From the NCBI GenBank assembly GCA_036507955.1, contig DATCIH010000192.1:1-33166 (forward strand): a stretch of DNA of 33,166 nucleotides, given 5' to 3'. Source of the DNA: DATCIH01 sp036507955 (GTDB lineage Bacteria; Bacillota; Clostridia; Clostridiales; Clostridiaceae). Positions 23,767-33,090 of the stretch are shown one piece after another (positions within the stretch are counted from its first letter, which is position 1; the number at the start of each line of letters is the position of its first letter). Position numbers and translations under genes: made by a program. Under the pieces are notes generated by a model, which was not told the DNA's origin, did no database searches, and saw only the letters and a program-made list of their open reading frames with translations.

Positions 23767-24114
23767 ATGAATTATAATAGTAGAATCTTAAAGGCAAAAA
23801 GTGGAGATATGGAGGCTTTTTATGAGCTTATACAAGATAAAAAAGAAAGCTTATATAAGATTGCCTATGCCTATACAAAAAACGAAGAAGATGCTGTTGA
23901 TACAATAAGTGAAACTGTTTATAGAGCCTTTAAGAACATTGGTAAGCTTAAAAGCCCTGAGTATTTTAATACTTGGATAACACGGATACTTATAAATTGT
24001 GCAATTGACCTTACTAGGAAAAGGACAGCTACTGTGTTTGTAGATGAATTTAAACTTGATATAGATACCTTTGAGTATCTAATTATAGAAAAAGAGTTAC
24101 TACTCAGCCATTGA
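23767..24114 (+). pseudogene. ECF-type sigma factor, region 4 missing
   Basis: The 115-residue frame contains a full sigma-70 region 2. It shows FYELIQDKKESLYKIAYAYT, then NEEDAVDTISETVYRAFKNI and SPEYFNTWITRILINCAIDL with TRKR. This is the core-binding and -10-recognition part of an ECF sigma factor. Relatives then have a linker of the AIDKLPEKYK type and a region 4 helix-turn-helix. Here the frame ends in EKELLLSH, and shifting two bases gives EKELLLSAID before homology stops. The -35-binding half, about 60 residues, is absent. AGGGGA precedes the ATG. It ends about 100 bases before an IS66 fragment, so a rearrangement linked to that element is the likely cause. Confidence 0.75.
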
Positions 24115-24212
24115 TATTTAAAAATTAATATATATTTAAAATATACTACAAATCAAAAATGATTCTATCAACAAGTGTCGAATATTAATACCAGAGAGAT
24201 TAAAATATAATT

Positions 24213-25508
24213 TTGCTGGTGGTGGATATCTTGGACGATAAAAAAATTATTGAGAATTATAATGCTGGTGTATCTGAAATTGTTTCTTTAATGAAGGAAA
24301 TGAACAGTGAGTTAACAAATCATATCAACAGTTTAACTATAGAGATAAAAGCTCTAAGAGAAGAGAACATAAGACTTCTTGCCAGAAACATAGAGCTAGA
24401 AGGCAGGCAAAATAAAAACAGCAATAACAGTAGCAAACCACCATCATCTAACAATAACAAGAAGCCTTTAAATAGTCGTAAAAAGACTGGCAAGGCTTCT
24501 GGTGGTCAAGATGGGCATGAAGGTACGACTCTGCTAAAGGTTGATAATCCTGATAAAATTATAGATATAAGAAACATAATCTGTGATTGTGGATGCAATT
24601 TATCTAATATTGAAGGCGAAATTCAAAGTAGACAAGTATTTGATTTACCTAAATCAGTTATAAATGTTATTGAATTTAGAATTCACAAATCAATTTGCCC
24701 ACGTTGCAAGAAAGTTCATGTAACTGAATTCCCTGCAACAGTAAGTCAGCCTGTGCAATATGGAGATAACCTACAGGCTTTAATGGTATACCTTTCAAAC
24801 TATCAATTAGTACCACTTGCCAGAACTACAGAAATTATTAAGAATCTTACAGGTAAAAATATTAGTCAAGGGACTATTGTAAACGCAAATAAACGACTTT
24901 ATGAAAGTCTTGAAAAGTTTGAAGAGACCATTAAAGAAAAACTTAAACAAGCTGAAGTCCTTAATACTGATGAATCTGGCTTACGTTCAGAAGGTAAAAT
25001 AAATTGGGTTCATGTTGCAGCTACAAATAAAGCTACACATTATGCTATGCATAAAAATAGGGGAGCGATTGCAACCAAAGAAATAGGTATACTTCCAAAA
25101 TTTAAAGGCACCATAGTTCATGATCACTGGAAACCTTATTATACCTTCACGAACTGTACTCATGCTGAATGTAATGCTCATAATATAAGGATTTTGAAGG
25201 GAATTCATGAAAACTTTAGTCATATATGGGCTATGAACATGGGCAGTCTCTTGATTGAGATAAAACGAGAAGTTGATTCTCTTAAGAGTAAAGGAGCGAC
25301 TTCTATGGCTGAACGAAATATAAAAGCTTATGATGAAAGGTATAAAGTTATCATAGCTCAAGGCAAAGAAGAGGATACAGTTAAATGCTCAGTTAAAGTA
25401 TCGAAGAAAACAGGAACGCCTGTGAAAAGCGATGCCTTGAGGCTTCTTCAAAAGCTAGAGAAATATGATGTTGAGACGCTTAAGCCTCTTCTAGGCTTTC
25501 CATCATAG
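24213..25508 (+). pseudogene. IS66-family transposase (TnpC type), 3'-truncated
   Basis: The 431-residue frame has an N-terminal coiled coil (about 20-65), then the IS66 hallmark NSNNSSKPPSSNNNKK and GGQDGHEG. A zinc finger follows (CDCGC 124-128, CPRC 162-165), then the start of the DDE domain with NTDESGL (Asp253) and VHDHWKPYY (Asp304). It ends with KYDVETLKPLLGFPS. In intact relatives the sequence after YDVETL continues to the NNLAERDLR segment with the catalytic Glu, so roughly 80-90 residues are lost. The frame starts with TTG at 24213 (or TTG at 24231). No tnpA or tnpB partner genes are upstream. The remnant cannot transpose by itself. Confidence 0.88.
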
Positions 25509-26139
25509 CTTCTTCTGGATTAAAGCCCCTTAAAAAAAACATAGCAGGACTAATGTATGTAAACTTGCCCTTTGTTATATTTAATACAGAAATTACATCA
25601 GAGGATTGCTCAGCTAAAAGTCTATATTTTTCCTCACTGGTTTTTAATGTTTCTTCTGCCAACTTTCTATCAGTAATGTCCATTGCAGCAGTCATTGCTA
25701 TTTTTCTACCATCGGCAATTTTACCAATATTAGCTGTGTTAAATTTCCAAATCTTTATATCACCATTTAAGGTCCTTACGCTATATTCGCCATCAGCTTT
25801 TGGACTATTAGAATTATAGGAACATTTTATTAGCTCTTCCATCCTTAACTTATCTATACCATATGCTTTTGTTGTCCAATCATTGATAGTTGGTATATCT
25901 TCAATACTATAGCCGGTGATTTCCGTCCATTTGCGACTTATTTTTATAACCTCTCCATCCTCAGCCCTAAGCATTATAGGTATTGGGGAATTATCCAAGG
26001 CACTATTAAGTTGATTTTCACTTTCTCCAAGTAACTCATTACTTATCTGCAACTTTTCATACTGACTTTGGAGTTGCACTTCCCATAAGTATACCTTGTA
26101 AAATTGACTTGCTCCGGTTTTTACTACCTCTATAGCCAA
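25480..26139 (-). pseudogene. PAS-domain sensor protein, internal fragment
   Basis: The 219-residue frame holds a complete PAS/PAC unit: NSALDNSPIPIMLRAEDGEV, then KWTEITGYSIEDIPTINDW and GEYSVRTLNGDIKIWKFNTA with MDITDRKLAEE. A second PAS begins with SDVISVLNITKGKFTYISPA and stops abruptly at PEEAMMESLEEA. The output domain (histidine kinase or diguanylate cyclase) is missing. The N-terminus YLGILAIEVVKT looks like the end of a membrane helix and has no real start; only a TTG without a ribosome binding site is available. It is thus cut at both ends. Its 3' end overlaps by 29 bases, tail to tail, with the cut end of the IS66 transposase. Confidence 0.75.
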
Positions 26140-26211
26140 TATACCCAGATATTATGCTTATGGTAAGTATTTAACTCTCCATCTCCAGATTTTTTGATAT
26201 AAGCTCTTACT

Positions 26212-27228
26212 TCAATATTTCTTTATATTAGCCACTTCGCTCATCTTTGAGATTTCTCCCTTCTTGAAGTGAGGTAAATTTGATAAAAACTTTTCCAGTA
26301 TAACATCCTTATTATCTGGTCTTCCACCAGACATATGGGGGGTAATTATAACATTTTCAAGATTCCACAATTCACTTGCTTTTGGAAGTGGCTCAATCTC
26401 AAAGCAGTCTATAGCTGCTGCAGCTATTTCTCCTCTTTTCAATGCTTCAATAAGTTCTCCTTCAACAATCAGTCCCCCTCTTGAGGCATTGATTAGAAAA
26501 GCTGTATTTTTCATAAGCTTCAGCCTTTTTGCATTTATCATATGCTTTGTTCCCTCAACTAACACGCTAGTGCAAACTACATAATCAAAATTACTAATGA
26601 TTTTATCTAGATCCTTTAATGTATACATTTCATCAAAATAATCTAGTTTTCTTCCATCCGTATTAACACCAACCACATACATATCAAACCCTAGCTTTAA
26701 TTTTCTAGCTAATTCTGATCCAATATTACCTGTTCCGACTATAAGCGCTGACCTTTTATTCATTATTTGGGCTGATATATCCACTTCATCGTGGTATATT
26801 TTTTCCCCTTTACGTTTATAAAAAAGAGGCATATGTTTTGATAAATCCAGCATATAGGTAACTATCATTTCAGAGATAGGAATTGCATGTACTTTAGCAG
26901 TCGTTACAGTTATATGATTTTCCTTTAGCATTTCCCAATTTGTCCAAAAGTCGCCTGTGTTAACTCCTGCTCCAGGATGTTGTACCCATTTCACCTTAGG
27001 ACACTCCCTTATTAACCTTTGGGTAATATGAAAACAATCCCATATAATTATTTGAGCCTTACTTTTAACAGCTTCAGGTAAATTATAAATTGCCTGATTA
27101 AATTCATCGGAAGTTTCCACCCCATGAGGATCTATACCTTCATTGTTCGCATAGTAATATTCCAACCCAGCTTCCTTCATTTTTTCAATATGCCTTTTAT
27201 CAAAATTAGTTACTGAAATAACAATCAT
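26212..27228 (-). CDS. D-isomer-specific 2-hydroxyacid dehydrogenase
   Basis: The ATG at 27228 is preferred because GGAG lies 9 bases upstream; an ATG three codons earlier abuts it. The 338-residue protein has an N-terminal substrate domain and a Rossmann domain with GTGNIGSELA. The catalytic residues are Arg in NASRGGLI, Glu in FEIEPLP and His in ITPHMSGG. It should interconvert a 2-keto acid and a D-2-hydroxy acid with NAD(P)H in the cytoplasm; glyoxylate/hydroxypyruvate-type or phosphoglycerate-type substrates are possible. It is intact although set between the PAS fragment and the helicase remnants. Confidence 0.9.
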   Translation of the reverse strand: MIVISVTNFDKRHIEKMKEAGLEYYYANNEGIDPHGVETSDEFNQAIYNLPEAVKSKAQIIIWDCFHITQRLIRECPKVKWVQHPGAGVNTGDFWTNWEMLKENHITVTTAKVHAIPISEMIVTYMLDLSKHMPLFYKRKGEKIYHDEVDISAQIMNKRSALIVGTGNIGSELARKLKLGFDMYVVGVNTDGRKLDYFDEMYTLKDLDKIISNFDYVVCTSVLVEGTKHMINAKRLKLMKNTAFLINASRGGLIVEGELIEALKRGEIAAAAIDCFEIEPLPKASELWNLENVIITPHMSGGRPDNKDVILEKFLSNLPHFKKGEISKMSEVANIKKY

Positions 27229-27284
27229 TAATAACATCTCCGTATAAAAAAATAAGTATGATATCCTAGTGGGATAAAACTTTA

Positions 27285-28880
27285 TTAGTCCTCCTCTAAG
27301 AACTCTATAGCATTAAAAGCTTTAGTGAATTCTTTTCTACCGTAGCCTTGGAAAATAGCAACAATTACACTTTCATCTTCCCACTCTACATAGCCCATAC
27401 CATACCGTGAATGTCGTACCTTTTTCTTTATTACTTTGTCTATAGTTTGGTTTTTTTCTGTATTTTCCATATTGCTCTTTATCTCACGTCTAAATGCATT
27501 AAGGTCACCCTTTTGGGCCTCAATATCACTACTTTGAATTAAATGCTTAGGCAGCATATAAATATAGCTACTTTGATCAGACATAACCCGAGGATTTTCC
27601 GGATTAGTATAGTAAGATATTTCTAAATTATCTTTTGCTCTAGTGATACCAACGAAAAATAATCGTTTTTCTTCCTCTTGTTCCTCAATTGTGGCAGTAT
27701 TCAAAGGTATCAAGCCATAGTTTACTCCTATAATAAACACGTACTTGAACTCCAATCCTTTGCAGGCATGAAGAGTCATGAGTTTAACGGAGTCCTCTGA
27801 CTTATCTATATTTTCTTTTAATATATCCACTCCGTATAGAGCTGAAGAATTTATGAATTCTTTAATCCCTCCAACAATACTATAGTCTTTGAATTTCGAG
27901 TATTCAATAATCTTTTCCAAGAAGTTAAGAACAAATCCGTTATTTTCAACATAGGTTACTGAAGTTGGGGAAAGATAATTATCTAGATCAAAATATCTAT
28001 AAAGGTTATAAGGAGGTGTCTGATTTTTGCTCCAACTTTCAAAACCTCGAATCTTATTAAAGAGTATAGAGGATTCATCGACTTTATCATAAACTATTTT
28101 TCTGATTTTAGCTTTTGTCATTCCTTCCCCAAAGGTTTTATCTTTCAAAACTGAAATCAGGTTAGTTGTGTCCTTTTCATTCACAGTTGCCTTCAATAAA
28201 TTTACAAACCACCGTAATACAGGAATATCTAAAAGGGTCCTTCTAATAGATACTTCAAAGGGTATATTTTCCTTTTGAAATACTTCCTCTATAACCTGGG
28301 ACTGCTTCTGCATCCGGTAAAAAACTGCAATGTCCTTATACTCAATTCCACTTTTATGTAGGTCTCCTATCTTAACTGATAGATAGTTTGCTTCGTTAAA
28401 GGAATCGTACTGGTTTATTAGTGTAATGGGATTTCCTACTTCCCTTGTCCCTTGAAGAACAGCTTTCTCTGAAAGAAAGGCTTTAGCTGCTTCTAGTATA
28501 GTCCCACTGGAACGATAATTTACAGGGAGGGTAAGTTCCTCCGCCTCATACTCTTTCTTGAATTCATTGAAAATATTGTTTATACTACCTCTCCAGGTGT
28601 AAATTATTTGATTTGGATCTCCTACAGCAAAGATTTTAGTATTTTCACTAAGGAGAACCTTAGGGTTACCACGAAGGGCCTTAACAAATGCCAGTTGGCT
28701 TTCATCACAATCCTGGAATTCATCTATGATTATCCACTTGGGGGAAAAGGTTATAGTCTCTAATAGCTTTGTAGCATACATTATCAAGTCATAAAAATCC
28801 ATCTTGTTTTGTCGCTTCTTTTCTATAACTACACAATCCCAAAGAGCCTCTATATCATCTCTATACTCTTCATATACTGT
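27285..28880 (-). pseudogene. UvrD/Rep-type helicase, N-terminal ATPase part missing
   Basis: The frame is open from 28880 and first shows homology with TVYEEYRDDIEALW, then KKRQNKMDFYDLIMYATKLL and motif II IIIDEFQD. Later motifs are present: GDPNQIIYTWRGS (III), VNYRSSGTIL (IV), VKLMTLHACKGLEFKYVFI (V) and EEEKRLFFVGITRAKDNL (VI). A C-terminal segment (VRHSRYGMGYVEWEDE) closes it like other UvrD-family helicases. The Q-motif, Walker A (GxGKT) and motif Ia, some 150-200 residues, are missing. The only ATG (28802) lies after the break and lacks a good ribosome binding site. It cannot be an active ATPase. The break abuts the end of the MrfA-like helicase remnant. Confidence 0.85.
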
Positions 28881-30480
28881 CTATAAACATTTACTGGAAT
28901 ATCTATCCAGAAGCCTTCAGTTTCAAAGGATTTGCTTAAAGGTTCCTTTAGCTCATCAAACCCTAAGTTTTGATGATTGTGAAATTGTATCCTCTTAAAC
29001 CCAGTTATAGTTGAGGTTACCCTAACATCTCCGAAAAACTTTTTAACTCTTCCCAGTTCTGAATTTTTAAGTTCTTGTATCTTTCTAACTTTAGTAGGGT
29101 CATGTGGAATGGTATAATAATTTAAATCCGTGGGTTTTGCCTCTGCAGTGTGTGCTACCCTATCAAGTTTTAGCACTTGAAACATCTGACCTTCATGCAT
29201 ATATATTGCTCCTGGATAAATTTCTCTATATGCTTGTAGCTCATCCATCTCAGTAATTGCAGAATTATCCACGTTATTAATAAGCTTGTACCTTGTCTTA
29301 TCCATATTCCGTAAGCTGTATTCTCCAGAGGGGTATTCTTTTCCAATCCATAAGAATTTGCCGCACTGGTTTTTAATCTCCCCAGCATTCATAAGTACTG
29401 GGAGAATTTCTCCCAAATCCGGAAAAAGAGCAACATCATCTAAGGAAAGTGGAATTTCAGTAGCTGCTGCTCTTACATGGGCAAGCTGGATGAAAAGATT
29501 ATCTTTATCCACTACAGCATTTTCACATCCGGTGGAAAATAACCATTCAAGGTCAATGGCTATGTATTGGTCGAAGGGAAGGTTATCTAGTATAAGAAAA
29601 GTGTTTGAAGCCTCACCCTTTCTCCCAGCTCTACCAGACTGCTGCCAAAAGGAGGCTCTTGTCCCTGGGAAACCTAAGATTACAGTTGTATCAATGCTTC
29701 CAATATCGATTCCAAGCTCCAGGGCATTTGTTGAAACAAGACCTTTCAGTTGCCCCTTTACCATTTTTCTCTCTATTTCCTTGCGTTCCTCAGGTTTGTA
29801 GCCGCCTCTGTAACTTGCAATAAGCTGAGACATATCCTGACCATATATACCATCGTATTTCAATTTATCTCTAGACTCTTTAAGCACCACCTCTACTGCT
29901 TTTCTTGATTTACAAAAGGCTATGAAGCTTCGATTTTGTGCAGTTAGCTCTGGTATAAGGTTAGCAGCTTCTTGAATTGGTGAAACCTTATAGTCCGTAT
30001 CTTTAATTAGAGGAGGTTGCCATAGGAAATAATGTTTTTCAGGGGCAGGAGATCCATCCCTATCAATAAGGATAAACTTTTCTCCACAAATATTTTCAGC
30101 AAGCCTCAAGAGGATTTGCAATGGTAGCTGAGCTACAGAAAAATTTTGGGAATGAATTGTAATACTTGGCAATTCTATCAGTTCTCTTAAATATATTAGA
30201 TAAATGTGATCCAAAAGCGCCTCTATAGGAGTGAAGTTCATCTATAACAATAGGTTTTTCCACTGGCGGTGGAGGTAGTAATTACGATATTTTCTCCCTT
30301 AATTGCCTCATTAAACATTTCAGCTTGATGAGAATAAAGCTTTGAAATTCTACCTTCCTCTGTGAGATACTTTTTAATTTCTGGTAGGAGTTTATCCGGG
30401 AAATCAGAATATATCCCATTACGTCTAGGAATAACTTTTTTCATAAGTATTCTATCTTTATATTTGCTTAAATCTAACAT
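28850..30480 (-). pseudogene. MrfA/YprA-like DEAD/DEAH helicase, deleted and frameshifted
   Basis: Three frames in succession rebuild one protein. The N-terminus (30480 to about 30253) ends in LYSHQAEMFNEAIKGENIVI, then TTSTASGKT, the Walker A. Directly after this, in another frame, comes VIDELHSYRGAFGSHLSNIF, then SSATIANPLE (motifs II and III). About 100 residues between them are deleted. A one-base insertion near 30105 shifts to LAENICGEKFILIDRDGSPA. The C-lobe continues (LVSTNALELGIDIGSIDTTV, WQQSGRAGRKGE) to EGFWIDIPVNVYRQYM, where the MZB/DUF1998 domain should begin but is absent. MrfA-like proteins are repair helicases with a C-terminal zinc-binding module. At least three lesions make this a clear pseudogene. 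Confidence 0.88.
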
Positions 30481-30736
30481 CTAATCAATACCTTTCCTTC
30501 TAAATACATTAATATACTTTTGTATTAACTCTATAATAATTGTACCATATTTGAGGATTATCCTAAAATAGATTTCCTATCAAACTACTACCTCCGCTAA
30601 AATTATTGGCAATATGTTAAATTTGAAATTAGTTTTCATTTAGAGTATAATTTTTTTTATGTTTATGTTTATAATTACTCATAATTTTTTTAAACAAGGA
30701 ATTATATATTCAATTTAGGAAGGCTGGTACTTTGTT

Positions 30737-32101
30737 ATGAATTTAAATCTATTTCATCAAAATACAGTTAAAAGACGTGAAATGATATTAAAGGGTTCCA
30801 TTCCCAAAACACTTTTACTTTTATCTTTACCTACTCTGATGATGGGTATAGTGCAATCTATTGTGCCTGTGATGGATGGTCTCTTTATTAACAATATTTT
30901 AGGTACTATAGCTGCTAGTTCCATTACCTACTGTGTCCCAATTATTAATATACTCGTATCCCTGGCACAAGGGCTTAGTGTCGCTGCAATTGCAATAATC
31001 GGTCAGATGAATGGAAGGGGCAATTATAAAGCCGCAAAGCATACTTCAACTCAAATTGTAATATTTGCTTTTGTGCTGGGCTGCATTATGGCACCTCTTC
31101 TGGTATTATTAGCTTATCCCATATCCTGGAATATAGACCCCCGAATCTCTCACGATGTATTTGTATATCTTGCATTAAATTCAATGGTATTACCTTTTAT
31201 TTTTCTGGAATCCATATATAATTCCATAAAAAATGCAGCAGGTAAGCCAGAAGCCACTTTTATAAGAATGGTATTAATGCTCATATTAAAATTACTCTTT
31301 AATACTCTCTTTATCCTTTTGTTCCATTGGGGGATTTTTGGTGCTGTAATGGCCTCTTTAATGGCTAATGTTATTATATCTATTTGGATGTACTTCGAAT
31401 TATTTGTTACAGTTGGAGAGGACAAGTTAAGCTTAGATAATTTCAGATTTGATAAAAAAGTTTTAAGTAAACTAATAATGTTAGGTATACCTGCAATGCT
31501 ATCTAGTATTATGCTTAATTTAGGATTTTTCCTTATTAATAATGAGATTGAAAAATATGGTCCAATAATTTTGAATGGACAAGGAATTGCTGGTAGTATT
31601 ACATCGGTTTGCTTTAATCTCCCAGCAGCTTTTGGAGCCGCAGTTACTACCATGGTAAGTATGAATGTTGGCGCTGGGCAAAGTGATAAAGCTAAGAAGT
31701 CCTGCATTGTTGCTTGCATTGTTAGTGCAATAACTGCAATTATTTTGATTGCTATAGTTGTTCCCTTAGCTTCTCATATAACAGTTTTATTTACACAGGA
31801 TAAAGAGGTAATAGATATTGCGAATAAATCTCTTCATATTTACACTTACTCAGTTGTAGGCTTTGGTATATGTATGGTAGAGCAGGGGGCTTTTATAGGC
31901 CTTGGCCGTACCAAAATACCGCTGCTTGTGAGTATATTGAGAGTATGGCTTTTAAGATATATCTTCATCTTATGTACCGAAAAGTATCTGGGGTTTTATG
32001 CGGTTTTCTGGGGAAATCTTTTCTCCAATTATGCAGCTGCAGTTATTACTACAATATTGATTTTAAGAATAAAATGGGTTTCTACTTTAAAGCAAGGCTA
32101 A
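30737..32101 (+). CDS. MATE-family multidrug efflux transporter
   Basis: The 454-residue protein has about 12 hydrophobic helices in two similar halves, as in MATE exporters. Recognisable segments are LLLSLPTLMMGIVQSIVPVM with DGLFINN in helix 1, GLSVAAIAIIGQMNGRG after helix 2, and the second-half counterpart AAVTTMVSMNVGAGQSDKAK. It should export cationic drugs or metabolites using a sodium or proton gradient. AGGAAGG lies about 12 bases before the ATG. It is monocistronic, divergent from the helicase remnants, and closed by a strong hairpin shared with the YtxG-like gene. Confidence 0.92.
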   Translation: MNLNLFHQNTVKRREMILKGSIPKTLLLLSLPTLMMGIVQSIVPVMDGLFINNILGTIAASSITYCVPIINILVSLAQGLSVAAIAIIGQMNGRGNYKAAKHTSTQIVIFAFVLGCIMAPLLVLLAYPISWNIDPRISHDVFVYLALNSMVLPFIFLESIYNSIKNAAGKPEATFIRMVLMLILKLLFNTLFILLFHWGIFGAVMASLMANVIISIWMYFELFVTVGEDKLSLDNFRFDKKVLSKLIMLGIPAMLSSIMLNLGFFLINNEIEKYGPIILNGQGIAGSITSVCFNLPAAFGAAVTTMVSMNVGAGQSDKAKKSCIVACIVSAITAIILIAIVVPLASHITVLFTQDKEVIDIANKSLHIYTYSVVGFGICMVEQGAFIGLGRTKIPLLVSILRVWLLRYIFILCTEKYLGFYAVFWGNLFSNYAAAVITTILILRIKWVSTLKQG

Positions 32102-32110
32102 TGAATGTAA

Positions 32111-32160
32111 AAAGGAGCATACTTCGATTTGTTTACACAAATCTAAGTACGCTCCCTTTA
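32111..32160. terminator. Long hairpin terminator between MATE and YtxG-like genes
   Basis: GGAGC, TACTT and GATTTGT on the left (32114-32132) pair with ACAAATC, AAGTA and GCTCC on the right (32137-32155), giving 17 pairs with two single mismatches. A- and T-rich flanks allow use in both directions. Confidence 0.8.
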
Positions 32161-32169
32161 AAACTAAAT

Positions 32170-32550
32170 TTACTTTCTCTTTTTTAAATAACTTAATCCA
32201 ACTTTAATTACTTCGCTTAAAACTTGGACATAATCTAATGCCATTTCAGTTTTTTCTGTAACTCTTCCTGAGGACTTATCTATATTCTTTTCCAAAGTCT
32301 CCACAGAAGATGCTATGGTTAACATTCCTTCTCTTACATCCCCAGATATGCTTTTAATGTTAGATGCTATTGCAGGTAAAGAAGCAATCGTAACATCTAT
32401 ACTATTCTTGTTTTTTTCTAGTATATACTTAACATCCTTTATTACTCTATTTATATTATTTATTGAAATAACTAAATATATTAGTAGAGTAATGCCTGCA
32501 ATAGAAAGTATAAACATTAGAACATCATTAAGTGATAATGTAACTACCAT
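32170..32550 (-). CDS. DUF948/YtxG-like membrane-anchored protein
   Basis: The 126-residue protein has one N-terminal membrane helix (about 8-30, VLMFILSIAGITLLIYLVIS). A helical, methyl-accepting-like coiled region follows, with INNINRVIKDVKYILEKNK and repeated Ser/Ile/Val heptads. It ends in a basic YLKKRK. This is the layout of DUF948/YtxG-type stress-associated proteins. It lies 11 bases downstream of the YtxH-like gene on the same strand, matching the ytxG-ytxH pairing known from Bacillus though in the reverse order. The molecular role is unknown. Confidence 0.7.
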   Translation of the reverse strand: MVVTLSLNDVLMFILSIAGITLLIYLVISINNINRVIKDVKYILEKNKNSIDVTIASLPAIASNIKSISGDVREGMLTIASSVETLEKNIDKSSGRVTEKTEMALDYVQVLSEVIKVGLSYLKKRK

Positions 32551-32561
32551 ATACTCTCCTT

Positions 32562-32909
32562 CTAACCTTTTAGATCTTCTTTAATATTTTCCTTAGTATC
32601 TTGAAGCTTTTCTTTGCCTTCTTTAACGTCAGCATTAACCGCTTCTATTTTATCTTTACCTTCTTGAAGCTTTTCTTTGCCTAGGTTAATTAGTTCCTCA
32701 ACCTTATCCTTGCCTGTTTCTAAAACTTCAGATACTTTTCCTTTAGCTTTATTTATGGACTTATTTATATTGTCAGATTGTGGTGCAATAAAAAATGCTG
32801 CCACTGCTCCTGCTGTTGCCCCTAGTATGGCGGCTAATGTTAGACTTTTAGTCCTTTCCTTTCTCTTTTGTTCTTTTCTATCATTAATTAAATTTTTAAT
32901 TGAAATCAT
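32562..32909 (-). CDS. YtxH-domain protein
   Basis: The 115-residue protein has a basic N-terminus, then a glycine/alanine-rich membrane helix (LAAILGATAGAVAAFFIAPQ) that is the YtxH signature. A long Lys/Glu-rich amphipathic helix with imperfect 11-residue repeats follows (GKDKVEELINLGKEKLQEGK and onward). It resembles LEA-like stress proteins. CGGAGG precedes the ATG at 7 bases. It is the first gene of a two-gene unit with the YtxG-like gene. A 20-bp palindrome lies just upstream. YtxH proteins are membrane-associated and stress-linked; the mechanism is unknown. Confidence 0.85.
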   Translation of the reverse strand: MISIKNLINDRKEQKRKERTKSLTLAAILGATAGAVAAFFIAPQSDNINKSINKAKGKVSEVLETGKDKVEELINLGKEKLQEGKDKIEAVNADVKEGKEKLQDTKENIKEDLKG

Positions 32910-32936
32910 TTTTCTACCTCCGTTTATTTTTTTGGT

Positions 32937-32956
32937 AGTGTAAAAATTTTTACACT
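32937..32956. promoter_or_regulatory. Perfect 20-bp palindrome upstream of the YtxH-like gene
   Basis: AGTGTAAAAATTTTTACACT is its own reverse complement and lies 27 bases before the YtxH start. It could be an operator for the two-gene unit, or a terminator for plus-strand transcripts because CCTTTTTTG follows. Confidence 0.5.
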
Positions 32957-33033
32957 CCTTTTTTGATTTAATGTTTATATATCAAGGGTTACAGAGTTTT
33001 TTAGATACAAAAAACAATGACCCCATAATTTCA

Positions 33034-33042
33034 TGCTATAAT
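33034..33042 (+). promoter_or_regulatory. Extended -10 promoter of the right-edge gene
   Basis: TGC-TATAAT (hexamer 33037-33042) lies 48 bases before the TTG start at 33091. An 8-bp inverted repeat (33014-33021 with 33082-33089) spans promoter and ribosome binding site. Confidence 0.45.
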
Positions 33043-33090
33043 TGAATCGCTTAACAAACAAAAATACACATGAGAAAGGGTGTCATTGTC

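Noticed and set aside
24987..25361. 124-residue minus-strand frame
   Set aside because: Antisense shadow of the IS66 DDE domain.
29286..29801. 171-residue plus-strand open frame
   Set aside because: It lies wholly antisense to the MrfA-like helicase C-lobe, which has clear motifs. Composition is that of a shadow frame and no ribosome binding site is present.
31150..31719. 189-residue minus-strand open frame inside the MATE gene
   Set aside because: The plus strand encodes an intact MATE protein here. The antisense frame has no start signal or recognisable domain.
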